Source: Flavobacterium poyangense (GTDB taxonomy: Bacteria; Bacteroidota; Bacteroidia; Flavobacteriales; Flavobacteriaceae). From it: 64,000 nt of DNA. The DNA is taken from NCBI RefSeq assembly GCF_011751075.1, contig NZ_JAALLN010000012.1, positions 62,001 through 126,000 on the forward strand, given 5' to 3'. Under the pieces are notes generated by a model. That model saw only the letters and a program-made list of their open reading frames with translations, did no database searches and was not told where the DNA came from. Both the position numbers and the translations under genes were made by a program. Numbering within the stretch: the stretch's first letter is position 1; the number at the start of each line of letters is the position of its first letter. Below are positions 16,267 to 24,914 of this stretch, one piece after another.

Positions 16267-17307
16267 ATGAAAGAAGAAATAAATGCTTATAATAATGTTT
16301 TAGAGTTAATAGGTAACACCCCACTTATTAAGCTAAATAAAGTCACCGAAGAGTTAGAAGGAAAGTTCTACGCAAAGGTAGAAGCTTTTAATCCGGGACA
16401 TTCCTCAAAAGATAGAATAGCATTATATATTATTGAAGAAGCCGAGAAGAGAGGAATTCTGTCTCCGGGAGATACCATAATCGAAACTACATCAGGAAAT
16501 ACCGGTTTTAGTTTAGCAATGGTCAGCATTATAAAAGGGTACAATTGTATTTTAGCTGTAAGTTCAAAATCATCGAAAGATAAAATTGACATGTTAAGAA
16601 GTTTAGGAGCTAAAGTATATGTCTGTCCGGCTCACGTTTCTGCAGATGATGAAAGATCATATTACAACGTTGCCAAAAGATTACACGAAGAAACTAAAGG
16701 TTCAGTTTATATTAATCAATATTTCAATCAGTTAAATATTGATGCTCATTACAATACTACAGGTCCTGAAATCTGGGAACAGACAAAAGGAAAAATTACA
16801 CATCTTATTGCGTGTAGCGGAACAGGAGGAACGATCTCCGGAACTGCAAAATTCTTAAAAGAACAAAATCCAAATATTAGAATTTTAGGTGTTGACGCTT
16901 TTGGATCGGTATTAAAGAAATACCACGAAACAAAAGAGTTCGATAATAAAGAGATTTATCCGTATCGTATTGAAGGGTTAGGTAAAAACCTGATTCCGTC
17001 TGCTACTGATTTTGATATTATTGATAAATTCATGAAGGTAACCGACGAAGAAAGTGCCCACTCAGCAAGAGAGATCACCCGCAAAGAAGGTTTGTTTGTA
17101 GGATACACTTCAGGAGCTGTAATGCAGGCTATCAAACAATATGCTGAAGAGGGAGAATTTAGCAAAGACAGTAATGTTATTGCTATTTTTCCGGATCACG
17201 GATCACGTTATATGAGTAAAGTATTTAGTGATGACTGGATGAACGAACAAGGATTCTTTGACAGTGTCAATGAGGAAGAAGCTCAAAAAATTGAATTTGT
17301 AAAGTAG
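16267..17307 (+). CDS. PLP-dependent cysteine synthase / cystathionine beta-synthase family protein
   Basis: Fold type II PLP enzyme, 346 residues from 16267 (MKEEINAYNNVLELIGNTPL); an ATG at 16243 would add eight hydrophobic residues. The PLP-binding Lys is in HSSKDRIALY, where the usual motif is GSVKDR; the substrate loop is TTSGNTGFSLA and the phosphate-binding loop SGTGGTISG. The C-terminus is longer than E. coli CysK or CysM and lacks CBS domains. It probably makes cysteine or cystathionine from an activated serine, but the exact reaction is open. A strong terminator follows. Confidence 0.88.
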   Translation: MKEEINAYNNVLELIGNTPLIKLNKVTEELEGKFYAKVEAFNPGHSSKDRIALYIIEEAEKRGILSPGDTIIETTSGNTGFSLAMVSIIKGYNCILAVSSKSSKDKIDMLRSLGAKVYVCPAHVSADDERSYYNVAKRLHEETKGSVYINQYFNQLNIDAHYNTTGPEIWEQTKGKITHLIACSGTGGTISGTAKFLKEQNPNIRILGVDAFGSVLKKYHETKEFDNKEIYPYRIEGLGKNLIPSATDFDIIDKFMKVTDEESAHSAREITRKEGLFVGYTSGAVMQAIKQYAEEGEFSKDSNVIAIFPDHGSRYMSKVFSDDWMNEQGFFDSVNEEEAQKIEFVK

Positions 17308-17328
17308 GTTAAATACTTTTAAAGATAG

Positions 17329-17362
17329 AACTCCATTCGCAACAGTGAATGGAGTTTTTTTT
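17329..17362 (+). terminator. Rho-independent terminator
   Basis: Stem AACTCCATTC / GAATGGAGTT with an 8 base loop and eight T, 22 bases after the stop of the cysteine-synthase-like gene. Confidence 0.93.
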
Positions 17363-18228
17363 GCGCTAAAATCAGGCTGCTTTTAATGGATCTACTGGAA
17401 GAATCTTAGGATATTTTGAGTTTGCTTAACCGCAAGGTTCGCAAAGGTTTTACGCAATGTTCGCTAAGATAAAAGAGCTGTTCTGCTAATTTTTTTCTCT
17501 TTGCGGTTAAAATTTACGCAAAGAAAAAAAGCTTTTTGCACGCAGATTTAGCAGATTTTTTTGTTAAGTTATTTCGATAAAAACAATCTGAATAAATCTA
17601 CTAAATCTGCGTGAAATAATTTTATTGTGAACATAGGAGACGTAAAAATGCAAAATTATTGACCTGATTTTTCCGTAAACTAGGAATAAAAAGAACTCAA
17701 ATTGCTTAAAATTTTTGAATTGAATTAGTTTGTCTTTTCGACGTAAGGAGAAAACGCACACGAAACTCCGCAAAGAAACTTTTGTTGAGCTAGGATATAA
17801 ATCTTAAAATAATTGATTTATAATAGTTTTAAATGCGTTAAATTATCAATTTTGAATGTTTTGCCGATTATTTAAGTAAGTCAACGGAAAAATTTCCTTC
17901 CTACAATATTATAGTATAGCTTAGTAGTAATGAACTAATGTGCTGTTTTTAAATTATTTATTGGTTATTCGTTAAAAAAAAAGACACAGTAATAGTAAGT
18001 TATTGGTATTGATAAGTAAAATTATCCGGTTTAAGAAACGGAGTATTCTCAGACTGACTTAAAGTGTGGCGGGAGGTGATAGAAAGGATAGGGATATAAA
18101 TGAACTTAGCGGAGGGAATTAGTTTGTTGTAAATAAAAAATGTTTCCTCGGGAAACAACCTTAAATTGAATACAAAGCTTTTATAATTATTGGTTGATTA
18201 GTTTTTAGTTGTTAAGTTTTGAATAGTG
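17363..18228. repeat. Gene-free region with several dispersed repeats
   Basis: About 17428-17475 has AACCGCAAGGTTCGCAAAGG and further CGCAA units, with the inverse (CTTTGCGGTTAAAA) at 17502-17515. At 17537-17615 a long hairpin pairs GCAGATTTAGCAGATT with AATCTACTAAATCTGC. At 17730-17780 lies a copy of the TTTCGACG-AAGGAG element also seen at 57846. From 17800 to 18228 I see only an isolated hairpin, GTTTCCTCGGGAAAC (about 18147), and nothing that supports a gene or a known RNA. Confidence 0.55.
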
Positions 18229-18265
18229 AAAAAGCCTCCTGAGTTGCATCATCAGTTGGCTTTTT
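18229..18265 (-). terminator. Terminator of the 26-codon small gene
   Basis: AAAAAGCC and GGCTTTTT pair, with an inner CTGA/TCAG stem. On the minus strand it lies 14 bases after the stop of the small ORF at 18280-18360 and ends in a T run. Confidence 0.75.
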
Positions 18266-18279
18266 GTTTTTACTGTTTT

Positions 18280-18360
18280 TTAGTTGCCTATTACACTTAG
18301 TACTACGAATAAAATAACCAGGATAATTACGGCAAATTTGGTGTATTTTGATGTTTTCAT
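18280..18360 (-). CDS. 26-residue single-pass membrane peptide
   Basis: Short ORF (starts MKTSKYTKFAV, ends SVIGN) with a basic N-terminus (three Lys in the first eight residues) and one hydrophobic helix of about 16 residues rich in Val, Ile and Leu. It has its own TAnnTTTG box 40 bases upstream and a terminator 14 bases downstream, so the transcription unit is complete and contains nothing else. Function unknown. Similar tiny membrane peptides exist as stress proteins, type I toxins or complex subunits, but nothing here decides among these. Too short for most gene callers. Confidence 0.6.
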   Translation of the reverse strand: MKTSKYTKFAVIILVILFVVLSVIGN

Positions 18361-18399
18361 GAGATTAGTTTTTAGATTTTAATAAAATATTGATTGCTG

Positions 18400-18407
18400 C
18401 AAATATA
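18400..18407 (-). promoter_or_regulatory. -7 box of the 26-codon gene
   Basis: TATATTTG on the minus strand, an exact TAnnTTTG match about 40 bases before the ATG at 18360; the leader would be about 33 bases. Confidence 0.55.
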
Positions 18408-18459
18408 ATAGTTTATCTGTTTTTTCATAATTAAAATAAAAAGAATATAATCCGTTGAC

Positions 18460-18496
18460 GCAATTACTTCGTCAATTCGCTTTACTCGGGTTGTGA
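18460..18496 (+). repeat. TTCGTC-TTCGCT-CTCGGGT dispersed repeat
   Basis: CAATTACTTCGTCAATTCGC followed by TTTACTCGGGTTGTG. It matches 21938-21971 on the plus strand and 39530-39562 on the minus strand. It lies between the small gene and the yebC terminator. Confidence 0.6.
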
Positions 18497-18514
18497 ACAT
18501 TATACTTAGTGTGC

Positions 18515-18545
18515 AAAAAAAAAGCCCTGAAAATTCAGAGCTTTG
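18515..18545 (-). terminator. Terminator after yebC
   Basis: AAAGCCCTGAA and TTCAGAGCTTT pair with one mismatch. It is followed on the minus strand by nine T, about 22 bases after the stop of yebC. Confidence 0.88.
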
Positions 18546-18567
18546 ATAAGAGTATATGAAAAAGGTT

Positions 18568-19281
18568 TTATTCTTCTTTCATGGTGTGATAAACGTTCAT
18601 CACGTCATCGTCTTCTTCAATCTTTTCGATTAATTTTTCTACATCAGCAATTTGAGCTTCGTTAAGTTCTTTTGTGATTTGCGGAATACGCTCAAAACCT
18701 GAAGATAAAATTTCCAGACCTCTGTTCTCTAATTCTTTTTGTAAAGCTCCAAAGCTTCCAAAAGGAGCATAGATTAAGATTCCGTCCTCATCTTCAAAAA
18801 CTTCTTCTGCACCGAAATCAATTAATTCCAGTTCTAATTCTTCAGCATCAATTTCCCCTTTTGCAATGCGGAAATTACAAGTATGATCAAACATGAACTC
18901 AACAGAGCCCTGAGTTCCCATTGTTCCGTTGCATTTGTTGAAGTAACTGCGAATATTAGCTACAGTTCTGTTATTATTGTCAGATGCTGTTTCAATTAAT
19001 ATAGCAATTCCGTGAGGAGCATATCCTTCAAACAAGATTTCTTTATAATTGGCAGTATCTTTATTACTGGCATTTTTTATAGCGCGCTCAACATTGTCTT
19101 TAGGCATGTTGGCCGCTTTTGCATTTTGTATTACAGCTCTTAATCTAGAATTGGCTTCTGGGTTAGGACCACCTTCTTTGACAGCCATAACGATATCTTT
19201 ACCAATTCGGGTAAATGTTTTGGCCATTGCAGACCAACGTTTCATTTTTCTTCCTTTTCTAAATTCGAACGCTCTTCCCAT
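18568..19281 (-). CDS. yebC: YebC/PmpR family regulator or translation factor
   Basis: 237-residue protein beginning MGRAFEFRKGRKMKRW, the Bacteroidota form of the family start. It contains the conserved segments GGPNPEANSRLRAVIQNAKA, MPKDNVERAIKNA and YEGYAPHGIAILIET-like FEGYAPHGIAI. The acidic middle and C-terminal domains fit the three-domain YebC fold. The family was described as a transcription regulator near quorum-sensing or recombination genes; recent work links YebC proteins to relief of ribosome stalling at proline-rich stretches. Here it is monocistronic with its own terminator. Confidence 0.95.
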   Translation of the reverse strand: MGRAFEFRKGRKMKRWSAMAKTFTRIGKDIVMAVKEGGPNPEANSRLRAVIQNAKAANMPKDNVERAIKNASNKDTANYKEILFEGYAPHGIAILIETASDNNNRTVANIRSYFNKCNGTMGTQGSVEFMFDHTCNFRIAKGEIDAEELELELIDFGAEEVFEDEDGILIYAPFGSFGALQKELENRGLEILSSGFERIPQITKELNEAQIADVEKLIEKIEEDDDVMNVYHTMKEE

Positions 19282-19654
19282 TACTAATTTTTTATTTTGT
19301 GACGCAAAAATACGGTTATTCCTTATTTTTCCAAAAACAAAAGGATTCTTTTTTGTATAATGTTTTTATAAGTTATTGTATTTAAAAACAATTGCTCTAA
19401 GACTTCGTGACAGGACAATAAAGCCTGGTTTAAAAATGATATATTTTGTACCGTGACTGAATATTGTGACTGTGGTTTAACCGCAAAGGGCGCAAAGATT
19501 TTGCGCAAAGTTCGCAATGCGTTGTTTTGACTTCGCTCAGGGTGTCCTTCGACTTCGCTCAGTGGTCGCATTATGCTGTCAGGCTGAGCGAAGTCGAAGC
19601 CCCTTCGTACAAAAACTTGAAACCTGAAACCTGAAACCTGAAACAAACCTACTT
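19282..19654. repeat. Intergenic repeat cluster
   Basis: No gene. About 19478-19520 carries AACCGCAAAGGGCGCAAAG and further GCAAAG units. 19537-19600 holds three copies of the palindromic element CTTCGACTTCGCTCAG or its complement CTGAGCGAAGTCGAAG, in both orientations. 19615-19640 has the direct repeat AACCTGAAACCTGAAACCTG. The minus-strand ORF through it is repeat-derived. Confidence 0.75.
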
Positions 19655-21685
19655 CTACTTCGAACCATTAAATTCCGTAATAATGTTCACTGCTTCATTT
19701 AAGTACGGATTTGTTTTAAGATTGTCAATCTGGTATTGATTAATTGTTTTTTCAGTAGGATATACACCTAGTAGAAATTGGTTTACGGTTGAGTTATAAA
19801 CGTCAAGGGGATTGTTGTCATCATTAAAAGTATGAATTTCTGTCCAAAGAGCGCCTATTCGTTTTTTTTGCTCAAAAACGGCATCCAGTGTCATGAGGAT
19901 TTCTGATTTTGGAACATTGACTAACTTATCGATTTTCAGATTGATTTTTTTAATATCGTTGAAATAATAATTATCAGCTAATCTGCTGGTGCTGTTTTGC
20001 GCTATTTTAGTGATGAGGTTTCGTTTTACGTATGTTTTGTACCTTAAAAAAGGTTTAATACTATCGTTTTTAATTGCAGTAGGGAAATCACTTTCTTTTT
20101 GATAAACATCTTCATAAAACTCCGGAAGTATCACATCAGGAACAACGCCAACGTATTGATGACTTTTGCCTGTAACTCTGTAAAACTTATTTATCGTGAT
20201 TTTTAGGAAGTCAGTATTTTTGTTTTCGTCCAGCGAAAGAATTGTTTGCATAGTTGCTTTACCCAGAGTATTGCTGCCTAATAATAAGGCGCGATTGTAA
20301 TCTTGTAAAATGGAAGAGAAAAACTCACTTGCTGAAGCAGTATTACTGTTGACTAAAACCACAATCGGGCCTTTGTAAATAAGTCCTTTAAAGGGATCAT
20401 TTATCACAGATTGATTCTGTTTGTTGTCCACCACAATAGAAAGCGGGCCATAATCAATAAACATACCTGCCAGTTTTATAGCTTCTTCCATTGAACCTCC
20501 GCCATTGTCAATCAAATCGATGACGAGGCCTTCGATATCGTCTTTTTCCAATTTTATTACTTCACGAGCGACATCATCAGCACAGCCTTTTCTGCTGTTT
20601 CCGTCTAAGTCAGCATAAAAACTTGGGATTTTGATATAGCCAATTTTGTTTTCTTTACCAACGATAAAGCTAAAAACAGAGTTTTCCTCATCTTTCATGA
20701 CTTGTTTTTCAATGGCTACTTCAAAGTTTTTACCCGAGTTTCGTTTTAAGGTAAAGACAATTCTTTTGTTCGACTCGGATAAAATCATGGTCGAAATGGA
20801 TTCTAAAGAGGCACAGGAAACTTTTAGAGTTTCTTTCTGATTGGAAACAGAGACAATCTGATCTCCTTTTTTTATTTGCCCGGTTTTAAAAGCGGGGCCA
20901 TTCGGATCTATTTCCTCGACTATTATTTCGTTTTTCTCATTGAGATTTACTGTCATTCCCAACGATAAATGCTCCTTTGATAAGGAAGCAACAAAACTTG
21001 ATTTGGAATCATCGCTAAAATAAGCTGTATGCGGGTCGAAATAGGTACAGAAGAAATTGTACAACTTTTCATCCTGCTTGCTTTTTGTTTCGAGCAATGT
21101 ATTGATTCGGCAAATTTCATTAGATAAAATCGACTTTTTTGAAACAGCTTCAATCGATTTGAAATTGGTTTTTAGAGAATCTAAATTGTTGCTGGTTTCT
21201 GCGACATCATCCAGAATCTGATAGCGCAGTTTTTTGAGCCAGACTTTTTCCAGATTTTCTTTATTAAGGTAAAAAGCAAATGATTTTTTGTAAAACCGTA
21301 TTGTGTCATTTTTGTTATAATCAATTGGTTCGCTTTGGATTTTCTCCAGAACGGCTTTAGTTCTAAGGAGTCCATTCCTGTATTTAGAGGTAATATCTTC
21401 TAAAAAGCTACAATTGTTCTGAAGAATCAAATCGTCTAAATTAGAACGATATTTTTGAGCTATTTCTTCATATTCACTCTGAAAAAATATATTTCGGGAA
21501 GGATCTAATTCATTGATCAGATTATCAAAAACAAATACAGACAAACTATCGTCCACCGGTTTCGGACGAATGTGCTCCGCCTGAATTAGTGTATTTATCT
21601 TATTTAGTATTTCACAGGTTTTATCGCTATTCTGACTAAATAGAGTTCCGGTAGTTAATACAAATACAAAGATTATTTTTTTCAT
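19655..21685 (-). CDS. Exported S41 family carboxy-terminal processing peptidase
   Basis: 676-residue periplasmic serine protease of the Prc/CtpA family. A signal peptide (residues 1-18) is followed by an N-terminal helical domain, a PDZ domain (about 225-300; GMTVNLNEKNEIIVEEIDPN with GPAFKTGQIKKGD), and the S41 catalytic domain. The nucleophile Ser is in NTASASEFF, and the partner Lys in LGKATMQTIL; the LVIDLIDNGGGSMEEAI strand is also typical. The C-terminal extension resembles the tail of tail-specific proteases. It probably degrades or trims misfolded envelope proteins. The frame is intact and the length normal for the long Prc type. Confidence 0.92.
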   Translation of the reverse strand: MKKIIFVFVLTTGTLFSQNSDKTCEILNKINTLIQAEHIRPKPVDDSLSVFVFDNLINELDPSRNIFFQSEYEEIAQKYRSNLDDLILQNNCSFLEDITSKYRNGLLRTKAVLEKIQSEPIDYNKNDTIRFYKKSFAFYLNKENLEKVWLKKLRYQILDDVAETSNNLDSLKTNFKSIEAVSKKSILSNEICRINTLLETKSKQDEKLYNFFCTYFDPHTAYFSDDSKSSFVASLSKEHLSLGMTVNLNEKNEIIVEEIDPNGPAFKTGQIKKGDQIVSVSNQKETLKVSCASLESISTMILSESNKRIVFTLKRNSGKNFEVAIEKQVMKDEENSVFSFIVGKENKIGYIKIPSFYADLDGNSRKGCADDVAREVIKLEKDDIEGLVIDLIDNGGGSMEEAIKLAGMFIDYGPLSIVVDNKQNQSVINDPFKGLIYKGPIVVLVNSNTASASEFFSSILQDYNRALLLGSNTLGKATMQTILSLDENKNTDFLKITINKFYRVTGKSHQYVGVVPDVILPEFYEDVYQKESDFPTAIKNDSIKPFLRYKTYVKRNLITKIAQNSTSRLADNYYFNDIKKINLKIDKLVNVPKSEILMTLDAVFEQKKRIGALWTEIHTFNDDNNPLDVYNSTVNQFLLGVYPTEKTINQYQIDNLKTNPYLNEAVNIITEFNGSK

Positions 21686-21799
21686 AAATCTGAAAGTGAT
21701 CGTTCAGACTAAAATTACGGTTATTTTTCGATAAAAGACAGTAAATTCTTTAAAATATCGGTAAAGGAAGTATTAATTGGGTCAAATTACACAGAGAAG

Positions 21800-21972
21800 G
21801 TTTTCTGCCACAAATTGCACGAATTTCCACGAATTGTTTTCTTTAAGTTTTACTGCCACAGATTTCACAGATTAGGAAGATTTTTTTAGTGTTGCCAAAA
21901 AATAAAAACATTAAAAAATTAGTGAAAATTAGTGTAATTGCTTCGTCTGTTCGCTATCGCTCGGGTCGTGGC
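21800..21972. repeat. Intergenic repeats between the S41 peptidase and gcvT
   Basis: CACAAATTGCACGAATTTCC and CCACAGATTTCACAGATT are members of a phrase-like family common in this type of genome, and 21938-21971 is a copy of the TTCGTC-TTCGCT-CTCGGGT repeat. No gene is seen in the gap 21686-22029. Confidence 0.55.
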
Positions 21973-22006
21973 AAAAAAAATGCGTTACAATTTTTATTGT
22001 AACGCA
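21973..22006 (-). terminator. gcvT terminator
   Basis: Perfect 11 bp stem TGCGTTACAAT / ATTGTAACGCA with a TTTT loop, followed on the minus strand by eight T; 24 bases after the gcvT stop. Confidence 0.93.
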
Positions 22007-22029
22007 TCTGAACTATAAGTTTAAAAATG

Positions 22030-23112
22030 TTATTTCTTGTAGAATGGCAATTTAACCACTTTTGCAGGAACATCATTTTTTCTGATTCTGATAAAGATAT
22101 CGCTATCAACAGCACTATTGCTTACTGTTACATATCCTAAACCAATTCCTTTATTCATTGAAGGTGACATCGTTCCCGAAGTAACTACACCAATTACGGC
22201 ACCTGTTGCGTCAACAATTTCGTAATCGTGTCTTGGTACCGCACGTTCCTGCATTTCAAAAGCAATTAGTTTTCTGGTAACGCCTTCTTCTTTTTGTTTT
22301 TTCAGGCTATCAGAATTTGTAAATTCTTTTGTGAATTTAGTGATCCATCCCAAACCTGCTTCTAATGGAGAAGTAGTATCGTTGATATCATTTCCGTACA
22401 AACAGAATCCCATCTCAAGACGTAAAGTATCACGAGCTGCAAGACCAATTGGCTTGATACCAAAAGGGGCACCGGCTTCAAAAACTTTGTTCCAGATGGC
22501 TTCTGCATCGGCATTTTTGCAATAAATTTCAAATCCACCTGAACCCGTGTAACCGGTAGCAGAAATGATTACGTCATTAAGACCTGCAAAATCAGCTACT
22601 TCAAAATGATAGTAAGCAATTGCAGATAAATCGATAGAAGACAAAGATTGCATGGCCTCAACCGCTTTTGGTCCCTGAATGGCCAATAGAGAATACTCAT
22701 CTGAAAGATTTTTCATTTCAACACCCAAATCATTGTGTGATGAAATCCAATTCCAGTCTTTATCGATATTCGAAGCATTTACAACCAGTAAATACTCTTC
22801 TTCTTTCATTTTGTATACAATTAAATCGTCTACAATTCCGCCATCATTATTTGGCAAACAAGAATATTGTGCTCTTCCGATAGTTAAAGTTGAAGCATCA
22901 TTTGATGTTACTTTTTGAATCAAAGCTAAAGCATTTGGTCCTGTAAGTAAGAACTCACCCATGTGTGAAACGTCAAAAACGCCCACACTGTTACGAACCG
23001 TTTCGTGTTCTGCATTGACCCCTTCGTATGTAATTGGCATATTATAGCCGGCAAATGGTAGCATTTTTGCTCCCAAACCTTCATGTATGTGCGTAAGCGC
23101 AGTATTTTTCAT
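22030..23112 (-). CDS. gcvT: Glycine cleavage system aminomethyltransferase (T protein)
   Basis: The T protein moves the one-carbon unit from aminomethylated H protein to tetrahydrofolate and releases ammonia. It is 360 residues long, the normal size. Visible motifs: MLPFAGYNMPITYEG at the start, VGVFDVSHMGEF, the folate-site region LIVYKMKEEEYLLVVNASN, TGYTGSGGFEIYC, and the C-terminal ERAVPRHDYEIV and TSGTMSPSMNKGIGLGYV. No gcvH or gcvP is nearby, as is common in Bacteroidota. No glycine riboswitch was seen upstream. Confidence 0.96.
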   Translation of the reverse strand: MKNTALTHIHEGLGAKMLPFAGYNMPITYEGVNAEHETVRNSVGVFDVSHMGEFLLTGPNALALIQKVTSNDASTLTIGRAQYSCLPNNDGGIVDDLIVYKMKEEEYLLVVNASNIDKDWNWISSHNDLGVEMKNLSDEYSLLAIQGPKAVEAMQSLSSIDLSAIAYYHFEVADFAGLNDVIISATGYTGSGGFEIYCKNADAEAIWNKVFEAGAPFGIKPIGLAARDTLRLEMGFCLYGNDINDTTSPLEAGLGWITKFTKEFTNSDSLKKQKEEGVTRKLIAFEMQERAVPRHDYEIVDATGAVIGVVTSGTMSPSMNKGIGLGYVTVSNSAVDSDIFIRIRKNDVPAKVVKLPFYKK

Positions 23113-23783
23113 TGTGTTGTTTTATATAATTGAGTCGCAAATTTATTTAAAAAATATTAGAATAAAACAGTCTAAATTATAAAATCCTTAAAAGATTGAT
23201 ACTGATTTTGTGCTAGTCGTTATCTTTTTTATCTTATTTTAGATAAAATGCGAAATCTTTACTCAATTTTAATAATACCTAATTGAATACCTCAAAATGT
23301 ATAATAAATGAAAAGTTTTTTGGTCTTATTAGTTTTGGATAGTGCTATTAGTAAGGAGGGAATGCCCGTTTGCCTACTAGTGTATGAGGGCATCCAGAAT
23401 AATTCAAAACGTTATTGATGACTTTTTTTAGAAGAATAAACGGTATAAAAATATCAGATAACTCGTATTTTTCTTGTTTTTATCTTCAATAAGATGTAAT
23501 ATTGTATTTCCACGGGCTAACTGTCAGATTACCCGAATAGTTTTTCCTTTGTATAGCTTACAATTACTTAGTACTAAACAAATTGCGAAAAATATTCGAT
23601 AAATAAACAATTGACTAGTAGTGTTTTAAGTGTCTATTTCGAATTTTTAGACAGTTACTTAAATTTTCCAAAAACAAAACTCCAATTTTAGATGTAAAGA
23701 GCTGATAGGCAGTGTTTTTTTATGCCTATTTCAGGTCTTTTTGTCATTTTTTTAAATTTTCTAAAAAAACAAAAACACAATTA
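23113..23783. other. 671-base intergenic region, no gene seen
   Basis: Divergent spacer between gcvT and the outer-membrane protein gene. It holds a possible hairpin ATGCCC (23362-23367) / GGGCAT (23388-23393) preceded by GTAAGGAGGGA, and otherwise AT-rich sequence. I find no ORF with a convincing start. A regulatory RNA or a long 5' leader cannot be excluded. Confidence 0.4.
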
Positions 23784-24722
23784 ATGAAAACAAAAGTATT
23801 ATTTCTATTTGCTATTGCCTTTAGTTTTATCCAATTAACAGTACTGGCACAAGCTGTTCCCGCACAAGAGAAGATCAAGGCATTATCGCCGGTACCTGGT
23901 CTGTCTTCATTTAAAATTGATTATAGTTATTCTCCATTTAAAATTAATGACGAGAATGTAAATATACAGCAGGTTAATACAGCTCTTACATTGCCTTTAT
24001 ATAGTAAGTTGGAAAAAGGGAAGCTTGATTTTCTTGTGATTGGATTTGGGTATAGTGGTTTTTTCCTTTCCAATTCTTCCAGTTTGGCCGAGGGTAATTT
24101 TCATTCAGTTTCGGTCCCTTTAACTTTTCAAAAAGCATTCTCGCCCAAATACGCTCTAATCATCAGTTTCATACCAATGTTAGCATCTGATTTAAAAGTG
24201 ATCAGCGCAGAGGATATGACCTATACTGCTGCCGCTATGTTAAAGATCAGAAGATCAGAAATGTTTTCGTATTCATTTGGCGCGGCCTTTTCCGGGCAAT
24301 TCTTCGGAACAGTACTGTTACCTCTGGTCGGAATAGATTGGAGTCCGAATAAAAAATTAAATTTCTCGGGAACACTGCCGGTTTTTGCAAAAGTAAAATA
24401 CAAGCTTTCGGAGAATGGGGTAGTCGGCATTGGCCATGAATACAGGTTGATTGGCGGTGCATATGGCCTATCGAACAAAATAAATCCGGCCTATTTTCAG
24501 GCTCAGCAATCTAAAGTGCAATTGTTCTATATTTATGCATTCACTAAAAATCTTTCGATAGAAGCAAATGCAGGATATAATTACATACAGAAGCTGGGTT
24601 ACTATGACAAGAATCAAAAAGTAGATTTGATACCTTTCAGAGATATAGATAAAAGAACCCCTTTAGCTCTCTCTCAAAAAGCCAGTGTTGCAATTGGAGT
24701 AGGTCTCAATTATAAGTTTTGA
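23784..24722 (+). CDS. DUF6268-like outer-membrane beta-barrel protein
   Basis: 312-residue protein starting at 23784 (MKTKVLFLFAIAFSFIQLTV, a signal peptide ending at LAQA); the longer frame from 23712 is unlikely. The mature part consists of alternating amphipathic strands with many aromatic residues and ends in GLNYKF, a C-terminal Phe typical of outer-membrane barrels. The overall pattern fits the uncharacterised DUF6268 family common in Bacteroidota. No ligand or function can be inferred. Monocistronic. Confidence 0.75.
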   Translation: MKTKVLFLFAIAFSFIQLTVLAQAVPAQEKIKALSPVPGLSSFKIDYSYSPFKINDENVNIQQVNTALTLPLYSKLEKGKLDFLVIGFGYSGFFLSNSSSLAEGNFHSVSVPLTFQKAFSPKYALIISFIPMLASDLKVISAEDMTYTAAAMLKIRRSEMFSYSFGAAFSGQFFGTVLLPLVGIDWSPNKKLNFSGTLPVFAKVKYKLSENGVVGIGHEYRLIGGAYGLSNKINPAYFQAQQSKVQLFYIYAFTKNLSIEANAGYNYIQKLGYYDKNQKVDLIPFRDIDKRTPLALSQKASVAIGVGLNYKF

Positions 24723-24827
24723 TAAAAATGCAACATCTATTTTGCAATGGCTGAACTGCATTTGCGTATTGACAACTTAATATATTTCTTCAAAATCTAA
24801 TATTTCAATTCACCTAACTAAAATCAA

Positions 24828-24914
24828 ATGGAACAAAATTCTAATCTTATAAACAACCAGATCACAAGAAAGAGGATTGGTAGTGTCATAATGGGTTTGA
24901 AATGTTTGTTTTAA
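24828..24914 (+). pseudogene. Possible remnant of a DoxX-like gene start
   Basis: A 28-codon frame (begins MEQNSNLINN, ends MGLKCLF) resembles the N-terminus of small DoxX-like membrane proteins, which often begin with a short polar stretch, then KRIG-x-I-x-GL before the first helix. The frame stops just where that helix should continue. No downstream continuation is seen in other frames, so this is at best a broken fragment. Confidence 0.22.

Noticed and set aside
17564..17773. 69-residue minus-strand ORF in the gene-free stretch after the cysteine-synthase-like gene
   Set aside because: Covers part of a hairpin repeat and the TTTCGACG repeat relative; no start signal and no family resemblance.
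18000..18200. Possible structured RNA (GTTTCCTCGGGAAAC hairpin, purine-rich stretch GTGGCGGGAGGTGATAG)
   Set aside because: Only one short hairpin can be drawn; no match to 6S RNA, RNase P, tmRNA, SRP RNA or riboswitch signatures, and no clear promoter/terminator pair.
19323..19646. Minus-strand ORF of 107 residues beginning MFQVSGFRFQVF
   Set aside because: Made of the direct repeat AACCTGAAACCTGAAACCTG, the CTTCGACTTCGCTCAG element and CGCAAAG units. No promoter and no protein-like composition.
22030..23300. Glycine riboswitch upstream of gcvT
   Set aside because: No tandem aptamer-like GGAGA motifs in the upstream 200 bases.
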